Positions 38,462-50,036 of a DNA stretch of 64,000 bases are shown piece after piece. Within the stretch, counting starts at the first letter, position 1, and each line of letters begins with the position of its first letter. Below the pieces are notes generated by a model. The model made no database searches. It saw only the letters and a program-made list of their open reading frames with translations, and had not been told where the DNA came from. The position numbers and the translations under genes are program-made. The DNA is from Diadophis punctatus similis (taxonomy: Eukaryota; Chordata; Lepidosauria; Squamata; Dipsadidae), in NCBI GenBank assembly GCA_023053685.1, contig JALIGW010000001.1:54805359-54869358 (forward strand), read 5' to 3'.

Positions 38462-39759
38462 TTTTAATACACTCCAGATGGTGTCCCAGTATACCATACG
38501 AAACCTCTTCTCCCTCTTGTTATTTTAGCACCAATTCTTTCTTTAGTTCCCACTATTTGTTTTTTTTTCACTATTTGTATCTTTTTCTTCAAGTCTCACA
38601 TCAATCTATTTCTTAGAATCTAATGTCGATTTCCTCAAATGATTATATCACACCCTTAATTCCTTCACTATAAATAGTAAATTATATATAAATGTTATCA
38701 CCGTTTACATCACATTTATATCACGTTCGCGAGGAATCAATCAATAATTATCAATGCTTAAAGTAATTAATCTAGGTTCTATATATAATGTTATTTTCTA
38801 GACTCTATTATATAGATATTGTATAAATATGTAAATATATAGCAATGAATATATCTAGAATGTCCAGTTTGTATATATAGTCCAGAGTCCACAGTTTATA
38901 TATATGTGAATATAAGTAAAATATAGTTTAAGTCAATACTTAAATAAGTTATGGAAGCAAGTACTCACTTATAAATATTTCTTTTAGTCTATTGTCCTTT
39001 TGTTGATATATTTATAGTCTATATTTTACTAGTCCTTAGAGTCCAATGTTGATCTTGCTGGTAGTTCTATCTCCTTGTTTAATAGTTAAAAATGTCCTCC
39101 GGATTTTGCTGTGTCACCGTCTCAGTTCCTTCTCTTTTCTTTCAACTCTAACTTCCTCCCACCTTCCGCACTTTCCAGAAATCTTTCTTGCCCTTTTGCT
39201 GTAGATCTTTATCTTTTTAGTTCTCCAAACACAGTTCTCTTTTTGTTTCTTGCAGAGTGCTTTAAATCAAATTGGGTCGTAAATCTGTCTTGGTTCAGCA
39301 AGCCCTCTGCCCGTCCTTTTCGCTCCCCCTTGCAATCGCCGCTTTTCCTCTCTCGGAGCTTTCTGTCTTAAATCCACAGGTCAGCAATCAGCTACAAGGG
39401 CACACCGTCTTATTTCCTTCCACCAGTTGTTGAAAAAGCCTCTCAATAGTATATCTCTCTCACAGTCTCTGCCACAATTCTTTGCTGTTTTTCTCTTACT
39501 TCCTTATCTGAGTCGGGCTGTCATGTCTACAGATCGGCCATGGAGGCTGATTTCTTCACGATCGGCTCCAGGAGTTGTTCTTGCTCCCTGGGTGGATTGC
39601 TTGTCCTCCCCAGAGGCTCCGAACTCTCCCCCTTCGAATCACTCTTCCCTCCAGGTCAGTGATCGCCGCTAGGCAACCGAAATCAGTGAAAAGCACAGAT
39701 GAAGCCTCAGAGGATCTTGAGGCTATTGTGCCCGGACATGACGTCAAACCGGAAGCTCC

Positions 39760-39774
39760 GAGTTTTACACTTCC
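39760..39774. repeat. L1 target-site duplication, copy 2
   Basis: This copy lies directly beyond the 5' end of the L1 and is identical to 33120-33134. Confidence 0.95.
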
Positions 39775-39915
39775 ATTCACATAAGATCTTCATCCAAACT
39801 ATTTATTAATTTCAAATTTTTCAAAAAAAAAACCAATATGAACATACAATGTGTATTTATATTTATTTTTGCCAATTACCATTTGTCTTAAATTTCTTCA
39901 AAGAAAAAATAATTA
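39775..39915. repeat. Inner part of left inverted-repeat arm
   Basis: About 140 bp matches the reverse complement of 40412-40545, including aaatttcttcaaagaaaaaa and the tract around caatatgaacatacaatgtg. The arm continues across the L1 into 33033-33134. Confidence 0.88.
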
Positions 39916-40411
39916 CCATATTTTTCGGAGTATAAGACACACTTCCCCCCCTAAAAGTGGGTGAAAATTGTGGTGCGTCTTATACACTGAATGTTGCTGA
40001 AGCCTGACCCACCTGCTGGACCTCACCTTCGGCCGTTGTTGGCATCCGCGTGTTGCATTTTCGGCCTCCGCATGCTCTGTTTTAGACCAGGATGCGGGGA
40101 TCGCCGCCGATCGCTGTCTCCGCGCGTCACTTTTTCGGCCTCTGCGCATCGCGTTTTCAGCCTCTGCACGCTCCGTTTTCAGCCTCCATGTGTCCCATTT
40201 TCGGCCGGCATCTGTGGCGATCCCCACAGCCTGGAACAGATCTAAAACGGAGCGTGCGGAGGCCAAAAACACAATGCATGGAGGCCAAAAAAGGCCAAAG
40301 GGTGCGGTCCAGCAGGTGGGCCGGGCTTCGACAACATTTGGTGTTTAAGACGCACCACAATTTTCACCCACTTTTGGGGGGGAAGTGTGTCTTATAGTCC
40401 AAAAAGTACGG
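39916..40411. mobile_element. TA-flanked foldback transposon, copy at centre of inverted duplication
   Basis: The termini are ccatatttttcggagtataa on the left and, in reverse complement, a matching end at cttatagtccaaaaagtacgg on the right. The left flank is TA; the right flank is now CA. The interior is GC-rich with repeated gcctccgcacgctc-type phrases in both orientations, so it can fold on itself. No transposase frame is visible. It sits exactly between the two inverted-repeat arms. Confidence 0.82.
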
Positions 40412-40650
40412 CAATTATTTTTTCTTTGAAGAAATTTAAGAAAATGGTAATTGGCAAAAATAAATATAAATACACATTGTATGTTCATATTGTTTTTTTG
40501 AAAATTTGAAATCAATAGTTTGGATGAATATCTTACATAAATGGAAGTGTAAAACTCAAGCAATCTACTTCCTTTTAAAATATCATATGACTATGATTCA
40601 GAGCCATGGTGACGCAGTGGTTAAAGTGCAGTACTGCAGGCTACTTCTGC
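40412..40650. repeat. Right inverted-repeat arm with empty L1 site
   Basis: About 240 bp mirrors 39915-39775 plus 33134-33033. At about 40545-40560 it contains the L1 target (ggaagtgtaaaactc) uninterrupted, so it is an in-window pre-integration allele. The outer end enters a SINE whose full copy continues to about 40842. Confidence 0.88.
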
Positions 40651-40842
40651 TGATCACTGGCTGCCAGCAGTTTGGCAGATCAAATCTCACCTTGCTCAAG
40701 GTTGACTTAGCCTTCCATCCTTCCGAGGTGGGTAAAATGAGGACCCAGATTGTTGGGGGTGATATGCTGACTCTGTAAACCGTTTAGAGAGGGCTATAAA
40801 GCACTGTGAAGCAGTATATAAGTCTAAGTGCTATTGCTATTC
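40601..40842 (+). mobile_element. tRNA-derived SINE, complete
   Basis: From gagccatggtgacgcagtgg to tctaagtgctattgctatt. Its first ~45 bp are also present inverted at 33033-33078, so it predates the inverted duplication or helped form it. Confidence 0.88.
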
Positions 40843-41535
40843 ATTTGGATTGGGTTAAGACTAGTCAATTGGAGCCAGTAAAAAGCCAAAGATAGCCGAG
40901 AGTTTGAAGTGATTTGAGATATTTCATCTATGATAACTAGTTGTTTTATTTTTAATAAGGCATGTTTCTTTTGTCCTACTGTCTGGTTGTTCAAATTTTG
41001 TTTTAGTATTAGAAAATAATACTCCTGTAAAATATAAACTACAGGAGTGAGTTGGTATATGCACCATGACCAGCTACTCTTAATTAAAAATGCTGATTCA
41101 AAAGTTCTGCTTCTTGCCACTTTGTTAGGTTAGAATTATCAGGTTAGAAATGACCAAATTAAAGCAAATAATCACAGTGGGTGGACATTTCATATTTTTA
41201 ATTATTCTGTATTTTCCATAAAAAAACAAATATCCTGAAATTATTAAAATGCAGCATTATGGCGCCTGTAATCATCCAATAGTTTCTTCCTGTGCAGATA
41301 AGTAACAATAGACAAACTCCACTTGGTTTCATTTTAAAATAGGTCACCAAACTGTATGTTCTATTAGAAAACTTTCAAAAACAAAAACTAGACTTTGGGG
41401 AGGAGGAATGTTCTAAATAGAAATATAAGTTCCACTATATTAATTTGTTTTTCATTTTAATCCTTACAAAGTTTACTGTTCATACAAAAGCTATGCAACT
41501 TCTCCTGCAATTAAGTTAAAAGTGAAAGCATAAGA

Positions 41536-41908
41536 CCGTGATGGCGAACCTATGGCACGGGTGCCACAAGTGGCACGCGGAGCCATATCAGTGGCCACGC
41601 GAGCTCAGGTCCGGCGCACATGTGCGCACCGGCTGGCTGATTTTCGGGCCTTCTGGGCCCATTGGGAGTCAGGAAACAGGCTGTTTCCAGCCTCCAGAAG
41701 GGGTGGGGAAGGCCGTTTTTGCCCTCCCCAGGCTCCTAGAAGCCTGGAGAGAGCAAAAAATGGGCGTGCCATTGCATGCTGGGAGTGGGGGGGGTCATAC
41801 GCGCATGCGCGGGGGTGCATGGAATTATGGGTGTGGGCACGCACACACGGGATCCCACGCATCCCCCCCCTTTTTGGCACGCGAACCAAAAAAGGTTCGC
41901 CATCACTG
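41536..41908 (+). mobile_element. hAT element with GATGGCGAACC ends
   Basis: It runs from ccgtgatggcgaacctatgg to ggttcgccatcactg, flanked by a perfect 8-bp duplication, gcataaga (41528-41535 and 41909-41916). The interior is GC-rich, with gcgcatgcgcg and a mirrored gccttctgggcccattggga region. Reading frames across it have no domain. It is the opposite orientation of 62299-62689. Confidence 0.92.
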
Positions 41909-42882
41909 GCATAAGATAATGTTTTTTGTGTGTGATGGTGGATAAATGAATTTGTGCATCTCTGGAGCCTTTTTAAAGCTGGTTTCAGTTCCATCCTCTG
42001 CCAGTTTTCAGTCTCTGGCAGATTGCCCATGAGTGAGTGGTCTCCTAACAAAAAAAAGTTAAGCACCCTTAACTTTGGGCCACATGGAGGATTGTAAAGA
42101 TTTCTGAATCAAGAAACAAGGTACAGAATTACTAACTGGGACATGTACTTACCAGTGCTTCTAGAGAATACAGTTCATTTAAAAATATTTGACAACCATA
42201 TTGACTTTGTGGCCTAGGAAATAAAATGCTGGAGTCTAATTGCTTAACAACTCAGATGATTTGTGACAGTAAAGAAATGCAGATAGAAAGAGAAAAGTAT
42301 GAATGTCAAGATGGAGCTTATGGCTACCACCATATACTGTAATTATCTATTTGGGAATAATCTGCATGGAATTTAGTAAGGTTTATTTTTAAGTAGACAT
42401 GTGTACTTGGGTAAAAGCTTTTCATGAACATTTATGCTGGGTTCTACATGTTGCATTAGAACATAACTGATACAAGGTGGAGTTTGAATTCTGCTTATTC
42501 CTAGAGAATCAAATAATAATAGGATTAACATTGGTAACATAGTGTTTTATATTTAGTATTTTGAGGACCACCACTGATCACTGAATAATATCTGGAAGCT
42601 ATTATAGTTAGATGAAGAGAATAGTTGTTTGTTCTATTATAAGCATAGCATGAATACAATACTGCTTGTTCTTTTCTTCCTTTTTTTAACAATCTGCCCT
42701 ACCATATTCTAAACAGTATGTCATTTTTGTTATCAGAATTCTAAATTAAAATTTCACAGACCAGAAAAAGTAGGGATGCAGATTTTTGTTCTGTAAGTAG
42801 CATTCAAATGGCCCCTCTGCCCGCAGATGACCTTTGTTATCTTCTTCCTCCTCCTGCTGGTCAAGGATCCTGGGGAGAGGGT

Positions 42883-43186
42883 CAGTGGTGGGTTGCTGCT
42901 GGTTCGGACCGGTTCTTTAGAACCGGTAGCGGAAATTTACTGCCACTCGCCAAACCAGAAGCGATGACCGGCAATCCATGCTCCTGAACCGGTCCTCTGG
43001 TCGCCACGGCTTGCAAAAACACCCTCTGCGCATGCGCAAAGGCTTCTGTGCATGCGCAAAGGCTTCTGTGTGTGCGCAGAGGGTCATTTCCGGGTGTTTT
43101 GTGCGATGTGACGGTGGCACGTGTGCAAAACGCGCACTTCCGTCGTGATGCGAACCGGTAGGGAAGGTAAGTGGAACCCACCCCTG
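42883..43186. mobile_element. hAT element with CAGGGGTGGGTT ends, 304 bp
   Basis: It runs from cagtggtgggttgctgc to ggaacccacccctg, flanked by a perfect duplication, gagagggt (42875-42882 and 43187-43194). The interior has ggttctttagaaccggt and three tandem units of gcatgcgcaaaggcttctgt. Confidence 0.92.
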
Positions 43187-43282
43187 GAGAGGGTGGGTGC
43201 AGTGAGTGTGGCAGGGTGGTGGAATTTCATCTGCTGAAGGGAGCTTGCCAGGTATAGCCAGAGAGGAGGCAGCTAAGCTAAT

Positions 43283-43341
43283 CATACATACATACATACA
43301 TACATACATACATACATACATACATACATACATACATACAT
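43283..43341. repeat. (CATA)n microsatellite
   Basis: About 14 perfect units. Confidence 0.98.
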
Positions 43342-44029
43342 TTGTCTCTTCAAATGAAAGGACAGCTTTAGTTCAGCTAAACCATACCTTTAGACCATTC
43401 CAAATTTAATTATTATAAATAATCCCATGACATCATAGAATCTGATGCTGTTTTAGGGATGCAAATAGGCAATGGCCTTTGTTATTTTTTAATAATAGAC
43501 TCCTTTGCTGGACCTATTTTGATGGTGAACTAGAAGAGGGTTCAATTTGTTTCTCAGAACTGAAATGGTATAAAATTTCAGAAGGGGCACTTTCCCATTG
43601 GGGGGAACGCTTGGTATTTGCTCTATCTTGAAAACAGACATGTTTTTGCTAACTCTTGATTTCACTTGTCAGCTTCATGTATAATTCCATGGTTATAGAA
43701 TGCATAATTCCATAACATAATTACATGTAATATTTTCAGCATTGAAGTCCAAGTCTTGAGCCATACTAGGTTACTCAAGCACATGTTCGAGGCACCAATT
43801 CCTACTTCAAGGACTGGAATGCATGATATTATCCTTTATTCACCCTCAATCCGCTAGGAAAGCAATCCATGCAATCTTTTATTGTTAAAAAAATAATAGT
43901 TTTTCCAACTTCAGATAACTCATATAGAAAGGTTCTTCTGTTGGTTTTAAAACCTGAAATCAAATGAGATTGTGTAGAATTTCAAAATTCTACAATTGTG
44001 TTGAATTTATATTTACCAACAAAAAAATA

Positions 44030-44130
44030 AAGGGAGACTAGTATAGATGTAGGAAGGCCTGGAGGAACATTGTCCATGGGGTCGTGATGGGTCGGACATG
44101 ACTTCGCAACTAACAACAATAACAATATAG
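44030..44130 (+). mobile_element. Bov-B (RTE) LINE 3' tail
   Basis: About 100 bp ends with ggtcgtgatgggtcggacat, gacttcgcaactaacaacaa and an AACAATA tail, the hallmark Bov-B 3' end. Bov-B is known for horizontal spread between squamates and ruminants. No coding part remains. Confidence 0.82.
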
Positions 44131-44271
44131 ATCTATTTCAAGCTATTTAGCTCTTCTCAGCTAGCCATACCCTTTGGGATTTGAACCTGGGCTACTTACA
44201 TATTAGGTATATATATTAACCTCTAAGCCAGGGTTCTCCTCACTTTGTTGGCTATACCAGATAAGAGATTG

Positions 44272-44497
44272 TTTTTTCTGGTGAGACCGGTCTATCAGGG
44301 CAACCTGGTCTACCCAAATATGGGACGGAGCATGCTGCTTCTGCTTTCGCCTTTCAGCCCCAATCGAGGACCCTTTGCAGGCAGTCGCTTTCGCGACAAA
44401 CTATTTTTGTCAGAAGCAGTATGGAAGCAGTATGCTCTGTCCTATATTTGGGTAGACCAGGTTGCCCTGATAGATCGGTCTCACCAGAAAAAACTAC
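44272..44497. repeat. Unclassified foldback element
   Basis: Arms of about 75-85 bp: ttctggtgagaccggtctat, cagggcaacctggtctaccc and gtatgctctgtcc mirrored in reverse complement at 44412-44497. The loop is about 70 bp, GC-rich with tcgctttcgcgaca. No clear target duplication. The superfamily is unknown. Confidence 0.75.
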
Positions 44498-45620
44498 AAC
44501 CAGACATTCTGAATTAGGTTTAGAAATAGACTAAGCATTAGTAAAGCTTGCTCTAAATGAATTAAAGCAGATTATGAGATTTTGATACAAGGAAGAAATT
44601 ATAGCTATATTAAACTCTTGTTGTCAAGCCAGAATTTCAAGTGGAATGATGGCTTATGTTCAGCAATCTCTTTTCTTGAGCTAGCATTTCATTATTCTTC
44701 CACAATGAAAATAAAATTCACACGGTCAGTTCAGAGACATAGTTTTGTTGGGAGAGTGCCAAGAGTATCACAGACACGTTCCTCATTTATGCATTCCTGG
44801 GACTGTTAATATTTACCCACAACTATGTTTTAAACAAAAAATGCATATTAATTAATTGCATTGACAAAAAAGACAATTTGACCACTTGAAATCATCCAAG
44901 AGTTCCCATCTTCAAGAACATCTGCCCATTCCATAGGGGATCAAGATAGAGGCCCTCTTTTTCAGTAGTAGATGTGTCATTGTGGAACGGCTTGCCCCCA
45001 TGGTTGATTTGGTCCCCAACTTGTTAGTTTTTCAGAAGATGTTAAGATAGTACCTTTTGGGGTACTAGTGTAAGGTGATCAGACGTCCCGATTTTGGCGG
45101 GACAGACACGCTTTTTAATGATTTGTCCCGCGTCCCGCTGGGTTTCTAAAAAGTCCCGATTTTTTGAAAGAATGCACGACTAGGGCATTCTTTCAAAAAA
45201 TCAGCCTGAAAGGGGGGCGTGCGAGACTGGGGGGAGTTAAAAAAACCCACAACTGCAGCGCAGACGTTTAGTCCAAGGTCCCTGCCAGCTCTATTCTGAT
45301 TGAAGTTGTCAGCCGCTGCGTCTCGCCTTGCTCCTCCTCAAGGAAGCTGCAGCTCTTTTAGGGTGCTGGCAGGAAGCCTGCCTCCCAGAAGATGCAGGAG
45401 CACCTTCGGTTTTGTCTTGTTCCTTCTGAACGGCCCAGGGACGTGAACGCTAGTCATTCATTCTCTCTCCCTCTTTTTCTGTTATTTTGCCGTCAGCCTC
45501 TGCAACTCCGGTAATTAACTGAATACACATTTCTGCCCTTTCAGCCAGTTTAGCTCTGCCTATAACCTCGCAGTTGCACCTTTCCTTCCTGCTCCTCACA
45601 GCCCCGAGCAGAACAATTTC

Positions 45621-45622
<2 letters not shown>

Positions 45623-45667
<45 letters not shown>
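45623..45667. repeat. (GT)n microsatellite
   Basis: About 22 perfect units within the 3.6-kb hAT copy. Confidence 0.98.
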
Positions 45668-45669
<2 letters not shown>

Positions 45670-46683
45670 GTGTTAATATTTCTCGTTCCTTCAAATGAGC
45701 TCGTTTTTGACTCAAATGACTGGAAGACGCAACAGAGAGCCCTGCAACGGCTTGGGGCAGGGTGGAGGGAAGAAAAAAGTGTGTTGCATGAAGGCTTTCT
45801 TCATCCCACCTTCAAATTTTTGTAGTCAATTACCCAAGCAAAGTTTTCATGAGTGTGATTTTCAAGGCTTTTTTATTTGAAACAATGAATCGGTCAAAGG
45901 AAAATACCAAGAGAGTGTCCCTTTTAAAAGTATGCTGTAAAAATAAAAGGACTGTAAACACATTTGCAAATTCTAAAGAAATAGCACATTGAAGTCATCC
46001 TCACTTCAGACGATGAGTTCATTTCTGTCTTCTCTATCTACTTCCTTCAATCTTGCCAAGCAGGGTAGCTATTTTTTCTAGTACACACAGTTTTGTCACA
46101 TGTCCAAAATATGAACTTTTGCAGCTAATAATTACAGAACCAGGATTGGTTCTTTAATTCTTCTTGCAGCACATGTTGCTTTCTCTATTGGTTACATTAT
46201 ATTTTTGACCTTGTGTCCTTTGCCTTTTCTGAAACGCTCCTGTTAGGTTGAAAATTTAAAGGTTTTGTTCATTCTTCAAAAAAAAAAAATCAGCATAGTC
46301 TATAAAAACAGTTTTCATTGTTTTTATATCAAATACATTTATTGTAATACTGTTAATTTGATGATTTTGATTTCACTGAGATAAACTGGGACAATGTATG
46401 GTTTTGCTTTGCTTTGCATATAAGAGAAGTAGGATTACTCATTGATATAAATGTTTATACAGGCTAGACGTATTTTGTTTAATAAATTAATTTGATAGGT
46501 GCAAATAGGTGCCAATTGAAAAAGTAATCAAAGTTAATAGATTGAAATTAATATTTAATATTTCTGATTTTGAATATTTTTAAAGTTTGCATCAATCAAA
46601 CTTGGCTAATATTGCACAATCACAGAATAATTGTTTGCAGGTAAAAGGGACTTAATGTTTTCTAACCATCCAATATTGTATAT

Positions 46684-46817
46684 CATGGGTGTCAAACTCG
46701 CGGCCTCACATTGCCATCACATGACATTTCATGATGTTTTTCCCATTAACGGAGCTGGGGTGGGCATGGCTTGCATGTGACACATCCAGCCCACGGGCCA
46801 CCAGTTTGACACCTCTG
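46684..46817. mobile_element. hAT-like MITE with GTGTCAAACTC ends
   Basis: It runs from catgggtgtcaaactcg to ccagtttgacacctctg, with tgtatat on both sides (7 bp visible). It is nested in the 3.6-kb hAT copy. A second, more diverged copy lies at 12007-12128. Confidence 0.8.
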
Positions 46818-47989
46818 TGTATATTGTCTTAATTTTTTCATTATGCATATTTTACTGTTTAGAAGGTATTTAAGAAATAAAATATTTTGCAATGCAAATT
46901 GAAAATGTTCTTATGGGAATGTATTAATTTGGATATATTATGTGATATCAAGTTGAATAGTGAACCTTAGCAACCACATAGAAGTTTTTCCCACATTGTG
47001 TAAAGAAAAGTTATGGAAAGCTTCCACTTCAAAATTTTATCTCTGTTCTTCATTTTAATTAAAATAGTTATATTCAGACTATAGTGATTTATATACAAGT
47101 GCTGTGGGATACTAAAAAAAAGGCATGCCCACAATGTTTGTAATAAGATGCAATGTTACGAATATCAAAAGGTGTAGAAGACAGTGTAAACATAGATTTT
47201 TCTAAAATAAAAGTTTTGTAAAGAATTTTATTCTTATTTCATTCTATTTAGGTTTCACTCTTTATTTAAACAACAGTTTATTTTTGTGTCACCTTGTGTC
47301 ACTGTGCTCTACCTTACCCCACTCAGCCCAGTTCTGTTCCTCACTATCTTGTAGTTTAGTTGTGTCTGATCACTGGTTGGATGCTGTAATCATTTTGGTA
47401 AAGGCCAGCATATTAACAATAAACCTTAAAAAGATACTCTGGATTAGTAGTTCCCAGACCTAATAATATGGCAAGGATGTGGGTGACTGTCTTCAGTGGT
47501 TTCTATTTCAAGTAAGGTCATAACTGATATACCAGCCAAAGCTGAATAAAGAACACCTAACATAGGTCTTTGCCTACTCCTCTAACAGATGTGAGTCCAG
47601 GACTTCAGATTGGCAGCCTGCTGTATCTGAGGAAACACAACCCCTATCAAGGGTCAAATATTGTGTAGACTGAGATACTATAGTCCTGGAGTCAGTAACT
47701 TCTGAATTAACAGCTACTCCATCTTACTTTGATTTCTTCCTGTTCCGATCTTGATCAGGTGGAACATCTACTGCATTTTCCATAAAATGAAAGAGAACCA
47801 ATTGAATAAATTTCTCCCAAAATATATCTTAGTGGCCTTATGTGATGTGTTCAGTGGTATACTGAAAGGCTCCCTTTTAGGATTAACACTGTTCAATTTC
47901 ATTATAAATAGATTAGATAAGAGGTGAAAAATACATTTATAGATGATACAAACTTGAAGAAGGATAGCAGGCATCTAGGAGAAAAATAT

Positions 47990-48050
47990 AGGTAGCCCTT
48001 AACTTACAACCAGAATTGAGCCCAAAATTTATGTTGCTACACACTATGAA
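47990..48050. mobile_element. Fragment of the GTCCTCGACTTA repeat
   Basis: About 60 bp reading ataggtagcccttaacttac then attgagcccaaaatttatgt, matching one end of that family. It lies inside the 3.6-kb hAT copy, next to a microsatellite. Confidence 0.55.
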
Positions 48051-48140
48051 AGAGGTGTAACATTCAAGTGAGACAGACTAGAGCCAGGAGGAACAGAAAG
48101 GGGATTAGTAAACACACACATATACGCACAGAGGCACAGA

Positions 48141-48141
48141 G

Positions 48142-48216
<75 letters not shown>

Positions 48217-48220
48217 AAGA

Positions 48221-48319
<99 letters not shown>

Positions 48320-48442
48320 GAGATGTTAGGAAAGAAGAAAGATGAAAGAAAGAAAGAAAGGAAGGAAGGAAGGAAGGAAGGAAGAAGACAGAACACAGAA
48401 AGAAAGAAAAGTTAGGAAGGAAGGAAGGAAGGAAGGAAGGAA

Positions 48443-48523
<81 letters not shown>
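48141..48523. repeat. Compound GA / CAGA / GAAA / GGAA microsatellite
   Basis: A purine-rich array of about 380 bp that passes through GA, CAGA, GAAA, GA, GGAA and GAAA blocks in turn. The one strand is almost pure purine. Confidence 0.97.
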
Positions 48524-48595
48524 TTGTATGGCCGCCCTGAGTCCTACGGGAGTGGGGCGGCATACAAAAACGACCAAAAATAAATAAATAAATAA
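48524..48595 (+). mobile_element. L2/SINE-type 3' tail
   Basis: About 70 bp: gttgtatggccgccctgagt, gtggggcggcatacaaaaac, then AAATAAATAAATAA. This is the common squamate L2-type terminus. It abuts the GAAA array inside the 3.6-kb hAT copy. Confidence 0.65.
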
Positions 48596-48671
48596 TTTTT
48601 AATCAGGAACCCACCCCGGTCAATGGTGTCCCTCTTTACCAATGTTACAATCTGGTCACCTTATACTAGTG

Positions 48672-49646
48672 GGAATGTTACATTACTTTCTTTTTTCTTT
48701 TTTTATTCTGGTCATAGCTTTTATGTAATGAGTGTTTGGATTGTATGAAGGGTTAGAAGGTGGCTGAGATTTTTTTAATTGATTGCTGTGCATTTTATTT
48801 GGTCTGTTTTTGTAAACTGCCTTCATTTGTGTGATTGGGAAGAATATAAATAATTGCTGCATTGGTCTTTGACACCTGCAATTTGTAATCAGTTGGGAGG
48901 GCACCAGATTGAAGAAGGTTGAATAGATGAGGCACGTTATTCAAGGCTATGAATTAATATTATTAGCAGCACGGATCAGATACCTACCTTTTCTGGTAAA
49001 TCTGTTAAAAGGCTGAATTGTGCTGAAAATGGGAGTGGGTGATTCAGTAATACCATGCTTGGGTTTGTCAATTTTTTCATAACACTTTTTATGAAAAAGC
49101 TCAAAAGTTCACGGAAGTTATACATGTCAACCTACAAACTAAAATCTATGGGGGGGAAGCAATCTAGTTACTATGGAAACCAGGAATTTTGCAAAAACCC
49201 CATTGAACTGGCTAAGTAAGAGATGGAATTATACATGAAGCTGACAAGTGAAGTCAAGAGCTAGAAATTAAAAGGACGAATAAATAGTGTTGCCGAGTTC
49301 CTGGGACAAGAGGAGAGAAGCATAAAGCACAGGAAAGATTGTGAAGAGCTAAAACATTTTATGGTAAAATTTGGGAAACATGAAGAACTTGGTATTTACC
49401 CAAAATTGAACTTACTCGTGTTGTGGGAGTAATGGCACTCTTTAATTTTTCATTTTTGTTCCAAGTCCAAATTAGGTCCAAGCTGATCTTTATAAAAACA
49501 GTCCTTCTACCTCTTATATAATTGCCTCCTCATAAATGACAATGCAGGATTTCAGAAGAGAAGCTGGATCTTTATACAGCAACAATGGATGCCCAGATCT
49601 GCCCAAAACTTCTGATATCTTGCTAAAAATAAAAAAAGTGAATTTT
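48672..49646. other. CNIH3 intron 1, short dispersed repeat only
   Basis: A stretch near 49225-49260 (ggaattatacatgaagctga) recurs in reverse near 43655-43695; its family is unknown. Confidence 0.45.
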
Positions 49647-50036
49647 ACGGGTTGTCCTTGACTTACAATCTTTTAGTGACCATTCAAAGTTACAATGGCA
49701 CTGAGAAAAATGACTAATGATCATTTTTCACACTTAACAGCAATTGCAGCATCCCCATGGTCACATGATCAAAATTCAAACACTTGGCAATTGGTATTTA
49801 TAATGGTTGCAGTATGCCAGGGACATGTGATCACCTTTTGCAAACTTCTGAGAAGCAAAGTCAATGGGGATAGCAGATTCACTTAACAACTGTGTCACTA
49901 ATTTAACAACTTCAGTGATTCACCTAACAGCTATGGCAAGAAGAGTTGTAAAATGGGGCAAAAGTCACTTAACAACTCCCTTGCTTAGTAATGGAAATTT
50001 TGGGCACAACTGTGGTCATAAGTCGAGGACTACCTA
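49647..50036. mobile_element. DNA-transposon-like repeat with GTCCTCGACTTA ends, 390 bp
   Basis: It begins cgggttgtccttgacttaca and ends cataagtcgaggactaccta. The same family as 19419-20223 but without the long centre. It has repeated cacttaacaac and gtgattcacc phrases. Confidence 0.75.

Larger units (their letters stand above)
33135..39759 (-). mobile_element. Full-length L1 retrotransposon
   Basis: This 6,625-bp L1-clade LINE lies antisense to CNIH3 in intron 1. Read on the minus strand, it has a GC-rich 5' UTR of about 1.3 kb (39759 down to about 38460), ORF1, ORF2 (to 33624), a 3' UTR of about 0.5 kb, and a tail seen as 14 T at 33135-33148. It is bounded by a perfect 15-bp duplication, gagttttacacttcc, at 33120-33134 and 39760-39774. 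It is not 5'-truncated, which is unusual since most L1 copies are. One frameshift interrupts ORF2 near 35665. Intact flanks and largely open frames argue for a fairly recent insertion. Confidence 0.95.
45071..48663. mobile_element. Long copy of the TAAGGTGACCAGA hAT family (3.6 kb)
   Basis: The left end, taaggtgatcagacgtcccg, and the right end, atctggtcacctta, match the 24727-25643 family, including subterminal gtcccgcgtcccgc and gtcaatggtgtcc motifs. A perfect 8-bp duplication, tactagtg, flanks it (45063-45070 and 48664-48671). The 3,593-bp interior holds a GT microsatellite, a smaller hAT element (46684-46817), a long GA/CAGA/GAAA/GGAA array and an L2-like tail. No transposase frame survives that I can recognise. 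Either an autonomous copy has decayed or a short copy has grown by insertions. Confidence 0.85.

Noticed and set aside
41538..41945. 135-codon frame
   Set aside because: It spans the hAT element at 41536-41908 and ends in flanking DNA; no domain.
48064..48587. Long open frames rich in Arg/Lys/Glu or Ser/Leu/Phe
   Set aside because: They are translations of the GA/GAAA/GGAA microsatellite and have no non-repetitive content.
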